Assembly: GCF_005870025.1 (NCBI RefSeq)
Contig: NZ_VATA01000018.1
Coordinates: 1 to 64,000 of the forward strand
Length of the DNA stretch: 64,000 bases
DNA from: Poseidonocella sp. HB161398
GTDB taxonomy: Bacteria > Pseudomonadota > Alphaproteobacteria > Rhodobacterales > Rhodobacteraceae
Direction: 5' to 3'
Below the pieces are notes generated by a model. It did no database searches and was not told the origin of the DNA. It was given only the letters and a program-made list of their open reading frames with translations. Of this stretch, positions 33,132 through 42,015 are shown piece by piece (position 1 is the first letter of the stretch; each line of letters begins with the position of its first letter). The translations under genes and the position numbers were made by a program.

Positions 33132-34772
33132 TCAGATCGAAAAAATCCGGTTCGCCCAGGCGCGTTCCTCCGCGCGGTGCGCGGCGCAGAGGATCGCGGC
33201 CTCCGGCAGGGTTGTCCGGAGGCCCGCCAGGACACGCTCCGCGGTCGCCGCGTCGAGTCCCTCGGTCGGTTCGTCGAGCAGCAGCACTGCCGGCCGCCGC
33301 AGGAGCGTCCGCGCCAGCACCAGCCGCCGCGCCTCGCCGCCCGAGAGCCCCGCGCCGCCTTCGCCCAGTACGGCCGAAAGCCCGCCGCGCGCCGCCAGCG
33401 CCGGGGCAAGGGCGACGGTTTCCAGCATCGCCTCGGCCTCCGCGGGATCGAGCCCGTCGCGGGCCAGCGCCAGGTTCTCGCCGACGGTGCCGGCCATCAG
33501 CCCCGAACGCTGCGGCAGGAGCGCGAGCTGCGCGCGCAGGAGCGGCTCGGGCCAGTCGCCAAGCGGAGCGCCGCAGAGCTGCACCGTGCCGGCATCCGGA
33601 CGGATCAGCCCAGCCGCGATCTGCAGCAGCGTCGATTTCCCCCGGCCCGACGGCCCGGTCAGCGCGACGGTCTCGCCGGGGGCGACCGAAAGGGTGACAT
33701 TCTCGAGGACCGGCGCAGCCGCGCCCGGCCTTGCATAGCCGATCGCGCGGAGCTCGAGCCCGGCGGGCTGCGCTTCGGGGGTGGCGCCGGGCAGGGCAGG
33801 GGAGGGCTCCGCTCCGGCAAAGACCCGTTCCGCCGCATCGGCCATCGCGCCCATGCCGGTCATGCCGGGCCGGATCATCGCCAGCGCCTCGTGCAGCCCC
33901 AAGGCGGCGAAGACCGGGATCGCCGCCGCGGCGGCGCCGAGCGTGCCGGCCGCCGAGAGATAGCCGCCGAGCGCGATCAGCAGCGCCACGGTCGCCGTCG
34001 TCACCATGCCGAGCGCCGCATCGCCGCGCTCGCCCAGCCGGTCGAGCCGGGCGCCCGCGCGGTCGAGCGCTTCGCCGCGGGCGAGCAGCAGGCTCAGCCG
34101 CGCGCCGAGCCCGCCATGGACCGCCAGATCGACCTGGCCGCGCAGGGTCGAGACCGTCCCGCGCAGGAGCGCCTGGCCGCGCCGCTCCGCCCTGACCGAG
34201 GCCGGGACCGAGCGGCGGCCGATCCGCGCCAGCACCAGCGCGCTGCCGCCGCCCTGCAGCAGCACGACCCCGAGCGCCAGGCTCCAATGGGTCAGCCACC
34301 AAAGCCCGAGCCCGGTCGCGATCACCGTCGCCGCGCCCGCAGCCACCGGCAGGGCAAGCCGCAGCACCGTGCCGTCGAGCGCATCGACATCCGCGGTCAG
34401 CCTCGTCAGTGCAGGGCCGGGGCGCAGCCGCTGCAGCGCCTCCCAGGACCCGGCCATCCGCTGCCGCAGGAGCGTGACCCGCAGCGTGGCGAGCGCGCGC
34501 AAAGTGGCGTCATGGGTCAGCAGCCGCTCGCCATAGCGCGAGGCGGCACGGCCGAGCGCCAGCAGCCGCACGCCCGCAGAGGGGCGGAAGACGTCGAAGG
34601 CGATGCCGATCCCCATCAGCCCTGCCACCCCGGTCGCGGTGATGAACCAGCCGGACAGGCCCAGCAGCGCCACACCCGCGAGCAGCGTGATCCCGGACAG
34701 CAGCGCGCCGCGCGCCATCGTGCCGGGCGCAGCCCTCCAGATCAGCCGCATGACCTTGGCGAGCGGGCTCAC
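33132..34772 (-). CDS. cydC: Heterodimeric ABC exporter subunit CydC
   Basis: A 546-residue half transporter starting with GTG. N-terminal helices are followed by the ATPase with Walker A GPSGRGKSTLLQ near residue 375, signature LSGGEARRLVLAR and Walker B LLLDEPTEGLD. The opening helix SGWFITATGVAGLMG is typical of CydC. CydDC exports glutathione and cysteine and is needed to mature bd oxidase. The start overlaps the cydD stop (GTGA). The order cydD-cydC-cydA-cydB-cydX forms one block on the minus strand. Confidence 0.9.
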   Translation of the reverse strand: MSPLAKVMRLIWRAAPGTMARGALLSGITLLAGVALLGLSGWFITATGVAGLMGIGIAFDVFRPSAGVRLLALGRAASRYGERLLTHDATLRALATLRVTLLRQRMAGSWEALQRLRPGPALTRLTADVDALDGTVLRLALPVAAGAATVIATGLGLWWLTHWSLALGVVLLQGGGSALVLARIGRRSVPASVRAERRGQALLRGTVSTLRGQVDLAVHGGLGARLSLLLARGEALDRAGARLDRLGERGDAALGMVTTATVALLIALGGYLSAAGTLGAAAAAIPVFAALGLHEALAMIRPGMTGMGAMADAAERVFAGAEPSPALPGATPEAQPAGLELRAIGYARPGAAAPVLENVTLSVAPGETVALTGPSGRGKSTLLQIAAGLIRPDAGTVQLCGAPLGDWPEPLLRAQLALLPQRSGLMAGTVGENLALARDGLDPAEAEAMLETVALAPALAARGGLSAVLGEGGAGLSGGEARRLVLARTLLRRPAVLLLDEPTEGLDAATAERVLAGLRTTLPEAAILCAAHRAEERAWANRIFSI

Positions 34773-36406
34773 AGCGCCACCTCGCGATCCGCCGCGGCGA
34801 TCAGCGCGGGATCATGGCTGGCGGCCAGGACAAGGCGGCCCTCAGCGGCCAGGCTCTTCAGCGTGGCGATGACGATCTCCGCGGTCGCCGCGTCGAGATC
34901 GGCGGTCGGCTCGTCGGCCAGCACAGCATCGGCCTCCATCGCCACGGCCCTCGCCAGCAGCAGCCGCCGCGCCTCGCCGCCCGAGAGCCCGGCGCCGGTC
35001 TCGCCCAGCCGCGCGGCCAGCCCGCCGGGCAGCCGCGCCACCACCTCGCCCGCCCCGGCGCGGGACAGCGCCGCCTGCAGGTCGCCGCCGCGGTGGCGGG
35101 GATCGAGGAAGGCCGCGAGGCTCTGGTCGGGGACATGGATCGCCTGCGGCAGCCAGGCCAGCCGCGCGCGCCAGCCCGGCGCAGTCGCGACGTCGAGCCC
35201 GAGCCCGGCGGCCTCGATCCGTCCCGAAGCGGCGGAGAGAAGTCCCATCGCCGCCATCAGCGCCGTCGACTTGCCGCGTCCCGAAGGCCCGGTCAGCACG
35301 ACCAGCTCGCCCGGCGCGGCGTCGAAATCGGGCACCGCGATCTCGCGCCCGCCGCGGCTCAGCCGGACATCGCGGAACGACAGCGTCGCCGCGCCGGGCA
35401 GGGCAGGGGCCTCGGCCACTCCGCCGGGCAGCGGCGCGGCGGCACCGGCCAGAAGCGCGTCGATCTCGCCGCCCACGGCCTTGGCCTCGGCCTGGTCGTG
35501 CCAGGCGGCGGCGAGGTCGCGCAGGGGCTGGAAGAAGCTCGGTGCCAGCAGGAGGACGAAGATGCCCTCTTCCAGTGTCAGCGGTGTTGCCCAGGCGCCG
35601 AAGCCGAGCTCGCCCAGAAGCGAGAAGCCGACATAGACCGCGACCATCGCCACGCCGATCGCCGAAAAGAGCTCCAGCACCGTCGAGGAGAGGAAGGCGA
35701 TGCGCAGCACCTCCATCGTCCGGGCGCGGAGCCGGTCGGCGCTCTGGCCGAAATCCCGCGCGGTGCGCTCGCCGGCATCGAGGAGCCGGATGTCGGGCAG
35801 CATCGCCAGGCGGTCGGTCAGGAGCGTGTTGAGGCTGCCGATCTCGCCCATCTGCCGCTCGCTCGCCTCCTTGGCGGCCATGCCGACCAGCGCCATGAAG
35901 ACCGGGATCAGCGGGCCGGCGACCGCGAGGATCAGCGCCACCGCCCAGGAGCACCAGAGCGAGAGCAGGAGCAGCACCGGCGCCACGGCCGAAACGCGCA
36001 TCCGCGCCGGGCGGTAGCGGGCGAGGTAGCGGCGCAGCGATGGCAGCTTCTGCACGAGGAGCGCGGCGAAGGCGCCGGAGGAGAGGCCGCGGTCGAGCCG
36101 GGCGGCCTCTTCGGCGAGCAGCTCGCGGCGGAGCGCGGCGACGGCCCGTTCGGCGGTTTCGGCGGCAAGCCGCGCGGCGCGGCGCTCGGCCAGGCTGCGC
36201 ATCAGCCCCGCGGCGAGGAAGCCCAGGGCGAGGAGGGCCGAGCGTTCCGGCGGCGCCTCCGCCACCCAGCCGCCGATGGCAAGGGCGAGGCAGGCGGCCT
36301 GCACCGGCCAGAGCAGCTCCGCCCCCAGCCGCCACAGCCCCGCCCGGCGCAGCCCCTGCGCGCTGGCGCGGGTCAGGCGGGTCAGGATCGGGTCGGCAGG
36401 GCTCAA
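34769..36406 (-). CDS. cydD: Heterodimeric ABC exporter subunit CydD (start uncertain)
   Basis: A half transporter with N-terminal helices (LALAIGGWVAEAPPERSALLALGFLAAGLMRSL), the Walker A GPSGRGKSTALM, signature LSGGEARRLLLAR and Walker B VLADEPTADLD. No ATG or GTG exists near the expected N-terminus; the TTG at 36406 gives 545 residues, a little short for CydD. The next in-frame ATGs upstream (36538 and 36610) would add low-complexity sequence, and the longest would overlap the divergent regulator. It forms a heterodimer with CydC. Confidence 0.82.
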   Translation of the reverse strand: MSPADPILTRLTRASAQGLRRAGLWRLGAELLWPVQAACLALAIGGWVAEAPPERSALLALGFLAAGLMRSLAERRAARLAAETAERAVAALRRELLAEEAARLDRGLSSGAFAALLVQKLPSLRRYLARYRPARMRVSAVAPVLLLLSLWCSWAVALILAVAGPLIPVFMALVGMAAKEASERQMGEIGSLNTLLTDRLAMLPDIRLLDAGERTARDFGQSADRLRARTMEVLRIAFLSSTVLELFSAIGVAMVAVYVGFSLLGELGFGAWATPLTLEEGIFVLLLAPSFFQPLRDLAAAWHDQAEAKAVGGEIDALLAGAAAPLPGGVAEAPALPGAATLSFRDVRLSRGGREIAVPDFDAAPGELVVLTGPSGRGKSTALMAAMGLLSAASGRIEAAGLGLDVATAPGWRARLAWLPQAIHVPDQSLAAFLDPRHRGGDLQAALSRAGAGEVVARLPGGLAARLGETGAGLSGGEARRLLLARAVAMEADAVLADEPTADLDAATAEIVIATLKSLAAEGRLVLAASHDPALIAAADREVAL

Positions 36407-36590
36407 GGCGGGGTTCCGGCTATGGCGGGGCTCCCTTGCAGATGGGACGCTTCGCGGGACGAGTGCAACCCTGACGCGGGGGCCGGGTTGCCGCAGCCCA
36501 TGGCCGCAGGCAGTCCCCGGAAGCGCAGCCGCTTGCATTGGCGAACCATCTTGCGCAGACTGCAGGACCACAATTCGACCAGGAGCCGAA

Positions 36591-37529
36591 ATGCGCCCTC
36601 CCGACCGCAAGCTCGACGATGCCGCCCGCGCGGCATGGCTGGCCTATATCGGCGGCATGAAGCAGGACGAGATCGCGGCGGTGATGGGGATCTCGCGGCA
36701 ATCGGCGCAGCGGCTGGTGAGCCAGGCGATGAGCGCGGGGCTGGTCAAGGTGCGCATCGACCATCCGGTGGCGCGCTGCCTGGAGCTGGCCGAGCAGCTG
36801 CGCGACCGCTACGCGCTGGGACTCTGCGAGGTGGTGCCGACGCTCGGGGCGGGCGAGAATGCCGGGCAGGGGGTCGCGCATGCGACGGCCGACATCCTCG
36901 AATCCTGGCTCCTGCGCGACGCGCCGGTGGTCGTCGGGCTCGGCACCGGGCGGACGCTGCGCGCCGCGATCGAACAGCTGCCGCATGTCGACTGCGCCCA
37001 GCACAAGATCGTGTCGCTGACCGGGAACATCTCGCCCTCGGGCTCGACCGCCTACTACAACGTGCTCTTCACCATCTCCGACAAGGTCAGCGCGCCGACC
37101 TATCCGCTGCCGCTGCCGGTGATTTCTGCCACCCGCGAGGAGCGCGACCTGCTTCTCGGCCAGGCGACGCTGCGCGCCAATCGCGAGCTGGTGGGCAAGA
37201 CCGATATCCGCTTCGTCGGCATCGGCCAGATTCTCGACACGCCGCCCTTGGTGATCGACGGCTTCATCTCCGAGGCGGACCAGGCGCGGCTCGCCGCCAA
37301 GGGCGCGATCGGCGAGATCACTGGCTGGGTCTACGACCGCGAGGGCAGGCTGGTCGAGGACGACACCAACGAGCGCGTCAGCTCGGCGCCGCTGGTCTCG
37401 GGCAGCCGCCGGCCGATCATCGCCTGCGCTTACGGCCCGGGCAAGGTGGAGGCGATCCGCGGGGCGCTCGAGGGGCGCTTCGTCAACGGGCTCGTGACCG
37501 ACGAAGCCACGGCGGCCGCGCTGCTCTGA
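36591..37529 (+). CDS. smoC: SorC/DeoR-type sugar-binding transcriptional regulator
   Basis: A 312-residue SorC-family regulator. The N-terminal HTH is visible as KQDEIAAVMGISRQSAQRLVSQAM near residues 22-45; the effector domain has VVGLGTGRTLRAAIEQL and GIGQILDTPPL. It starts after GGAG, divergent from cydD. Its position ahead of smoEFGK matches SmoC of Rhodobacter sphaeroides, the regulator of sorbitol/mannitol use. Palindromes at 37601-37620 and 37660-37672 are the likely operators of the downstream operon. Confidence 0.85.
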   Translation: MRPPDRKLDDAARAAWLAYIGGMKQDEIAAVMGISRQSAQRLVSQAMSAGLVKVRIDHPVARCLELAEQLRDRYALGLCEVVPTLGAGENAGQGVAHATADILESWLLRDAPVVVGLGTGRTLRAAIEQLPHVDCAQHKIVSLTGNISPSGSTAYYNVLFTISDKVSAPTYPLPLPVISATREERDLLLGQATLRANRELVGKTDIRFVGIGQILDTPPLVIDGFISEADQARLAAKGAIGEITGWVYDREGRLVEDDTNERVSSAPLVSGSRRPIIACAYGPGKVEAIRGALEGRFVNGLVTDEATAAALL

Positions 37530-37600
37530 GCCCCGGGAGCCTTCCGGGCAGTTCAGGCGAAATCGTTAGCCCGATCTTAACAATATGTTTCCAAAAGGTT

Positions 37601-37672
37601 TCCTGCGCCTAGGCGCAGGAATTGCCGCGCTGCGGAGACTTTTCCCGGTTGACCATTCGTCACTTTAAGTGA
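37601..37672. promoter_or_regulatory. Candidate polyol regulator operators upstream of smoE
   Basis: Two inverted repeats in the 190-bp gap: TCCTGCGCCTAGGCGCAGGA at 37601-37620, a perfect 20-bp palindrome, and TCACTT-T-AAGTGA at 37660-37672. The region is unusually AT-rich for this window. The smoE ribosome site GGGAGGAG is 35 bp further on. Confidence 0.5.
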
Positions 37673-37719
37673 ATAAATGCTCACAAGCACGGCAAAAGCT
37701 CATTCTTGGGAGGAGAGTA

Positions 37720-39036
37720 ATGACTGCTTCGATTCGCACGCTGCTGGGGGCCACGGCGCTTTGCGCCACCGGCATGGCAGCCGCTGCCGAGACGACCCTG
37801 ACCATCGCCACCGTCAACAATGGCGACATGATCCGCATGCAGGGGCTGGCCGGCGACTTCACGGCCAAGCATCCCGACATCAAGCTGGAATGGGTCACGC
37901 TGGAGGAGAACGTCCTGCGCCAGCGCGTCACCCAGGACATCGCCACCAAGGGCGGCCAGTTCGACGTGATGACGATCGGCACCTACGAGGTCCCGATCTG
38001 GGCCAAGCAGGACTGGCTGGAGCCGCTCGACGGTCTCAGCGACGACTACGACGCGGGCGACATCCTGCCGGCCATCGCGGGCGGGCTGAGCATCGACGGC
38101 ACGCTCTATGCCGCCCCGTTCTACGGCGAGAGCTCCATGGTCATGTACCGCAAGGACCTGATGGAGAAGGCCGGGATGGAGATGCCCGAGGCGCCGACCT
38201 GGGACGACATCGCCAAGGCCGCCGAGGCGATGACCGACGTAAGCGCGGGCATCTACGGCATCTGCCTGCGCGGCAAGGCCGGCTGGGGCGAGAACATGGC
38301 CTTCCTGACCGCAGCGGCGAATTCCTTCGGCGCGCGCTGGTTCGACATGGACTGGAAGCCGCAATTCGACACCGAGCAGTGGAAGACCACGCTGACCACC
38401 TATCTCGACCTGATGGGCAAGTACGGGCCGCCGGGCGCGTCCTCGAACGGGTTCAACGAGAATCTCGCGCTCTTCCAGTCGGGCAAGTGCGGCATGTGGA
38501 TCGACGCCACCGTGGCGGCCTCCTTCGTGACCAACCCCAATGACTCCACGGTCGCCGACCAGGTGGGCTTCGCCCTTGCCCCCGATGCGGGTCTCGGCAA
38601 GCGCGGCAACTGGCTCTGGGCCTGGACGCTGGGCATCCCGGCCGGGACCGACGCGCCGGAGGCCGCCAAGACCTTCATCGAATGGGCGACCTCGAAGGAC
38701 TACCTTGCGCTGGTGGCCGAGAAGGAGGGCTGGGCCAACGTGCCGCCGGGCACCCGCACCTCGCTCTACGAGAACCCCGAATATCTCGAGGCCGCGCCCT
38801 TCGCCGAGATGACGCTGAAATCCATGGAGGCCGCCGACCCGACCAATCCGACGGTCGATCCGGTCCCCTATACCGGCGTGCAGTTCGTCGCGATCCCGGA
38901 ATTCCAGGGGATCGGCACGGCGGTCGGCCAGCAGTTCTCCGCCGCGCTCGCAGGCCAGATCACGGCCGATCAGGCGCTGCAGAACGCCCAGACCCTGACC
39001 GAGCGCGAAATGAAGCGCGGCGGCTACATCAAGTAA
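37720..39036 (+). CDS. smoE: Polyol ABC transporter substrate-binding protein
   Basis: A 438-residue extracellular binding protein (family 1) with signal peptide MTASIRTLLGATALCATGMAAAAE. The mature opening TTLTIATVNNGDMIRMQGLAGDF and the segment WAKQDWLEPLDGLSDDYDAGDILPAI closely resemble the sorbitol/mannitol receptor SmoE/MtlE. A strong GGGAGGAG precedes the ATG. It is the first gene of the smoEFGK operon and is followed by a strong hairpin that would permit more receptor than permease. Confidence 0.92.
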   Translation: MTASIRTLLGATALCATGMAAAAETTLTIATVNNGDMIRMQGLAGDFTAKHPDIKLEWVTLEENVLRQRVTQDIATKGGQFDVMTIGTYEVPIWAKQDWLEPLDGLSDDYDAGDILPAIAGGLSIDGTLYAAPFYGESSMVMYRKDLMEKAGMEMPEAPTWDDIAKAAEAMTDVSAGIYGICLRGKAGWGENMAFLTAAANSFGARWFDMDWKPQFDTEQWKTTLTTYLDLMGKYGPPGASSNGFNENLALFQSGKCGMWIDATVAASFVTNPNDSTVADQVGFALAPDAGLGKRGNWLWAWTLGIPAGTDAPEAAKTFIEWATSKDYLALVAEKEGWANVPPGTRTSLYENPEYLEAAPFAEMTLKSMEAADPTNPTVDPVPYTGVQFVAIPEFQGIGTAVGQQFSAALAGQITADQALQNAQTLTEREMKRGGYIK

Positions 39037-39120
39037 GCGCAGTTCCGGCGCAGGGAGCCCTCGCGGCTCCGGCGGCGGCCGGGAACCTCCGGCGGGACCA
39101 TCCCTCCCGCCTCTCCCGCA

Positions 39121-39151
39121 GAACCGGCCCGCCTTGCGGGCGGGCCGGTTC
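39121..39151. promoter_or_regulatory. Strong hairpin between smoE and smoF
   Basis: GAACCGGCCCGCC at 39121-39133 pairs perfectly with GGCGGGCCGGTTC at 39139-39151 around TTGCG. The stem has 13 bp and no T-run. It is located 28 bp before the smoF start, like the hairpins after the other two binding-protein genes in the window. Confidence 0.6.
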
Positions 39152-39178
39152 CCCGCGACACCGAAAGAGGCCAGTCCC

Positions 39179-40051
39179 ATGTCCACCAAAGCGTCCCGCG
39201 CCGCTGCGCGGCTGATGATATCGCCCTCGGTCATCCTGCTCCTGGGATGGATGCTGATCCCGCTGGGGATGACCCTCTATTTCTCGGTGCTGCGGTTCAA
39301 CCTGCTGATGCCCGGCGACAATCCCTTCGTCGGCTTCGAGAACTACCGCTACTTCCTGACCGATCCGGGCTTCACCGCGGCGATCTGGAACACGCTGGCG
39401 CTGGTGCTCGGGGTGCTCGTCATCACCATTTTCGGCGGCATCCTGCTGGCGCTGCTGCTCGACCAGCCGATGTTCGGACAGGGGATCGTGCGCATCCTCG
39501 TCATCGCGCCCTTCTTCGTCATGCCGACCGTCTCGGCGCTGGTGTGGAAGAACATGTTCCTCAATCCGGTCAACGGCCTCTTCGCGCATCTCTTCACCGC
39601 GCTCGGGCTGCAGCCCTACGATTTCCTCTCGCAGGCGCCGCTGGCCTCGATCATCGGCATCGTCGCCTGGCAGTGGCTGCCCTTCGCCACGCTGATCCTG
39701 CTGACCGCGCTGCAGTCGCTCGACAGCGAGCAGCTCGAGGCGGCCGAGATGGACGGGGCGACGCCGCTCTCGCGGTTCTGGTACATCATGCTGCCGCATC
39801 TGGCCCGCGCGATCACCGTCGTGATCCTGATCCAGACGATCTTCCTGCTGTCGGTCTTCGCTGAGATCCTCGTCACCACCAATGGCGGGCCGGGCTACGC
39901 CTCCACCAACCTGACCTACCTGATCTATGTCCAGTCGCTGCTGCAATACGACGTGGGCATGGGGTCCGCCGGCGGCGTTGTCGCCATCATCCTCGCCAAT
40001 ATCGTCGCGATCTTCCTGATGCGGATGATCGGCAAGAACCTGGAGGCCTGA
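39179..40051 (+). CDS. smoF: Polyol ABC transporter permease
   Basis: A 290-residue permease of the MalF/SmoF type with six helices. The loop [27 protein letters not shown] near residue 190-215 is the EAA motif. The N-terminus has [19 protein letters not shown], typical of sugar permeases. The gene follows a strong hairpin and AGAGG. It ends three bases before smoG. It forms the first half of the polyol channel. Confidence 0.93.
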   Translation: MSTKASRAAARLMISPSVILLLGWMLIPLGMTLYFSVLRFNLLMPGDNPFVGFENYRYFLTDPGFTAAIWNTLALVLGVLVITIFGGILLALLLDQPMFGQGIVRILVIAPFFVMPTVSALVWKNMFLNPVNGLFAHLFTALGLQPYDFLSQAPLASIIGIVAWQWLPFATLILLTALQSLDSEQLEAAEMDGATPLSRFWYIMLPHLARAITVVILIQTIFLLSVFAEILVTTNGGPGYASTNLTYLIYVQSLLQYDVGMGSAGGVVAIILANIVAIFLMRMIGKNLEA

Positions 40052-40054
40052 GCC

Positions 40055-40885
40055 ATGGCCCGTGCCGTCACGACGCAGCGCAAGGCGCTCAACACCGTCA
40101 TCGCCTGGGGCGTCGGGATCCTGATCTTCTTCCCGATCCTCTGGACCATCCTGACCAGCTTCAAGACCGAGGCCGAGGCGATCGCCGATCCGCCCCTGTG
40201 GTTCAACTTCCACTGGACGCTGGAGAACTACGTCACCGTGCAGGAGCGCTCCAACTACTTCCGGCACTTCTGGAACTCGGTGGTGATCTCGGTGGGCTCG
40301 ACGCTGATCGGGCTGGCCATCGCCGTCCCCGCCGCCTGGGCCATGGCCTTCGTGCCGGGCAAGCGCACCAAGGACGTGCTGATGTGGATGCTCTCCACCA
40401 AGATGCTGCCGCCCGTCGGCGTGCTGGTGCCGCTCTACCTGATCTTCCGCAATCTCGGGCTGCTCGACACCCGCACCGGCCTGGTCTTCGTGCTGACGAT
40501 GATCAACCTGCCGATCATCATCTGGATGCTCTACACCTACTTCAAGGAGATCCCGAACGACATCCTGGAGGCCGCGCGGATGGACGGCGCGGGGCTGCGC
40601 GACGAAGTGGTGCATGTGCTCCTGCCGATGGCGGTGCCGGGCATGGCCTCGACCGTGCTCCTGAACATCATCCTGGCCTGGAACGAGGCCTTCTGGACGC
40701 TGAACCTGACCGCCGCCAAGGCGGCGCCGCTGACGGCCTTCATCGCCAGCTATTCCTCGCCCGAGGGGCTGTTCTACGCCAAGCTCTCGGCCGCCTCGAC
40801 GATGGCCATCGCGCCGATCCTGATCATGGGCTGGTTCAGCCAGAAGCAACTGGTCCGGGGGCTCACCTTCGGCGCCGTGAAATAA
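40055..40885 (+). CDS. smoG: Polyol ABC transporter permease
   Basis: A 276-residue permease of the MalG/SmoG type. The [30 protein letters not shown] stretch is the EAA loop near residues 169-197, and [19 protein letters not shown] after the first helix is a standard feature. It lies between smoF and smoK with only a few bases to smoF. It pairs with SmoF. Confidence 0.93.
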   Translation: MARAVTTQRKALNTVIAWGVGILIFFPILWTILTSFKTEAEAIADPPLWFNFHWTLENYVTVQERSNYFRHFWNSVVISVGSTLIGLAIAVPAAWAMAFVPGKRTKDVLMWMLSTKMLPPVGVLVPLYLIFRNLGLLDTRTGLVFVLTMINLPIIIWMLYTYFKEIPNDILEAARMDGAGLRDEVVHVLLPMAVPGMASTVLLNIILAWNEAFWTLNLTAAKAAPLTAFIASYSSPEGLFYAKLSAASTMAIAPILIMGWFSQKQLVRGLTFGAVK

Positions 40886-40899
40886 GGGGGGAACAACCC

Positions 40900-41901
40900 A
40901 TGGGACAAATCACGCTTTCCCAGGTCACCAAGAGCTTCGGCGACGTGCAGGTCATTCCGCCGCTCGACCTCGAGATCAATGACGGCGAATTCGTCGTCTT
41001 CGTCGGCCCCTCGGGCTGCGGGAAGTCGACGCTGCTGCGGCTGATCGCCGGACTGGAGGACGTCACCTCCGGCACGATCTCGATCGACGGGGCCGAGGCG
41101 ACGGCGCTGCCCCCGGCCAAGCGCCGGCTCGCCATGGTCTTCCAGTCCTACGCGCTCTATCCGCACATGTCGGTCAGGAAGAACATCGCCTTCCCGATGA
41201 AGATGGCGGGCATCCCCGAGGACGAGCAGGCGCGGCGGATCGAGGGCGCGGCCAAGGCGCTGAACCTCAGCGACTATCTCGACCGCAAGCCCGGGCAGCT
41301 CTCGGGCGGGCAGCGCCAGCGCGTCGCCATCGGCCGCGCCATCGTGCGCGAGCCCGCGGCCTTCCTCTTCGACGAGCCGCTGTCGAATCTCGACGCGGCG
41401 CTGCGGGTCGGCATGCGGCTCGAGATATCCGAGCTGCACGAGCGGCTGGCCACCACGATGATCTACGTGACGCATGACCAGGTCGAGGCGATGACCATGG
41501 CCGACAAGATCGTCGTGCTGCGCGCGGGCAATATCGAGCAGGTGGGCTCGCCGCTGGAGCTCTACCGCAGCCCGCGCAACCTCTTCGTCGCGGGCTTCAT
41601 CGGCTCGCCGAAGATGAACTTCATCACCGGACCCGAGGCCGATGCCCAGGGCGCCCATACGATCGGCATCCGTCCCGAGCACCTGGAGGTCTCGGCCACC
41701 GAAGGCCGCTGGCAGGGCAGGGTCGCCGTCTCCGAGCATCTGGGCAGCGACAGCTTCTTCCACGTCCATGACACCGGCCTGGCCGATGTCATCACCGTCC
41801 GCGCCTCCGGCGAGATCGGCTTCCGCCACGGCGACACCATCTGGATGACGCCGCGCGAGGACCAGATCCACCGCTTCGGCGCCGACGGGCTGCGGCTCTG
41901 A
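40900..41901 (+). CDS. smoK: Polyol ABC transporter ATPase
   Basis: A 333-residue ATPase of the MalK/UgpC type. Walker A is [13 protein letters not shown] near residues 36-48, the signature [16 protein letters not shown] near 133-148, and DEPLSNLDA Walker B/D loop near 158. A regulatory C-terminal domain is present but short compared with E. coli MalK (371 residues). It energises the SmoEFG importer. The gene is followed by a 110-bp gap with a hairpin before mtlK. Confidence 0.93.
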   Translation: MGQITLSQVTKSFGDVQVIPPLDLEINDGEFVVFVGPSGCGKSTLLRLIAGLEDVTSGTISIDGAEATALPPAKRRLAMVFQSYALYPHMSVRKNIAFPMKMAGIPEDEQARRIEGAAKALNLSDYLDRKPGQLSGGQRQRVAIGRAIVREPAAFLFDEPLSNLDAALRVGMRLEISELHERLATTMIYVTHDQVEAMTMADKIVVLRAGNIEQVGSPLELYRSPRNLFVAGFIGSPKMNFITGPEADAQGAHTIGIRPEHLEVSATEGRWQGRVAVSEHLGSDSFFHVHDTGLADVITVRASGEIGFRHGDTIWMTPREDQIHRFGADGLRL

Positions 41902-41939
41902 GCCTCCCCCGGCTTCCGGATCCGTCCCCGGGAGCCCTG

Positions 41940-41966
41940 GTCCGCGGGCACCTCCCGCCCGCGGAC
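41940..41966. promoter_or_regulatory. Hairpin between smoK and mtlK
   Basis: GTCCGCGGG at 41940-41948 pairs with CCCGCGGAC at 41958-41966. No T-run follows, so it is probably a processing or stabilising structure between the transporter and enzyme parts of the operon. Confidence 0.4.
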
Positions 41967-42015
41967 GGCAAAACAGGCGGCGCCGCGAGGGGCCGCGCGA
42001 CCCAATAGGTGGACC

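Noticed and set aside
30141-35636. Very long open frame (over 1800 codons) on the plus strand opposite cydB-cydD
   Set aside because: It is antisense to cydB, cydA, cydC and cydD, which have clear family motifs. The composition (Arg, His, Asp, Gln, Gly rich) is typical of a shadow frame in GC-rich DNA.
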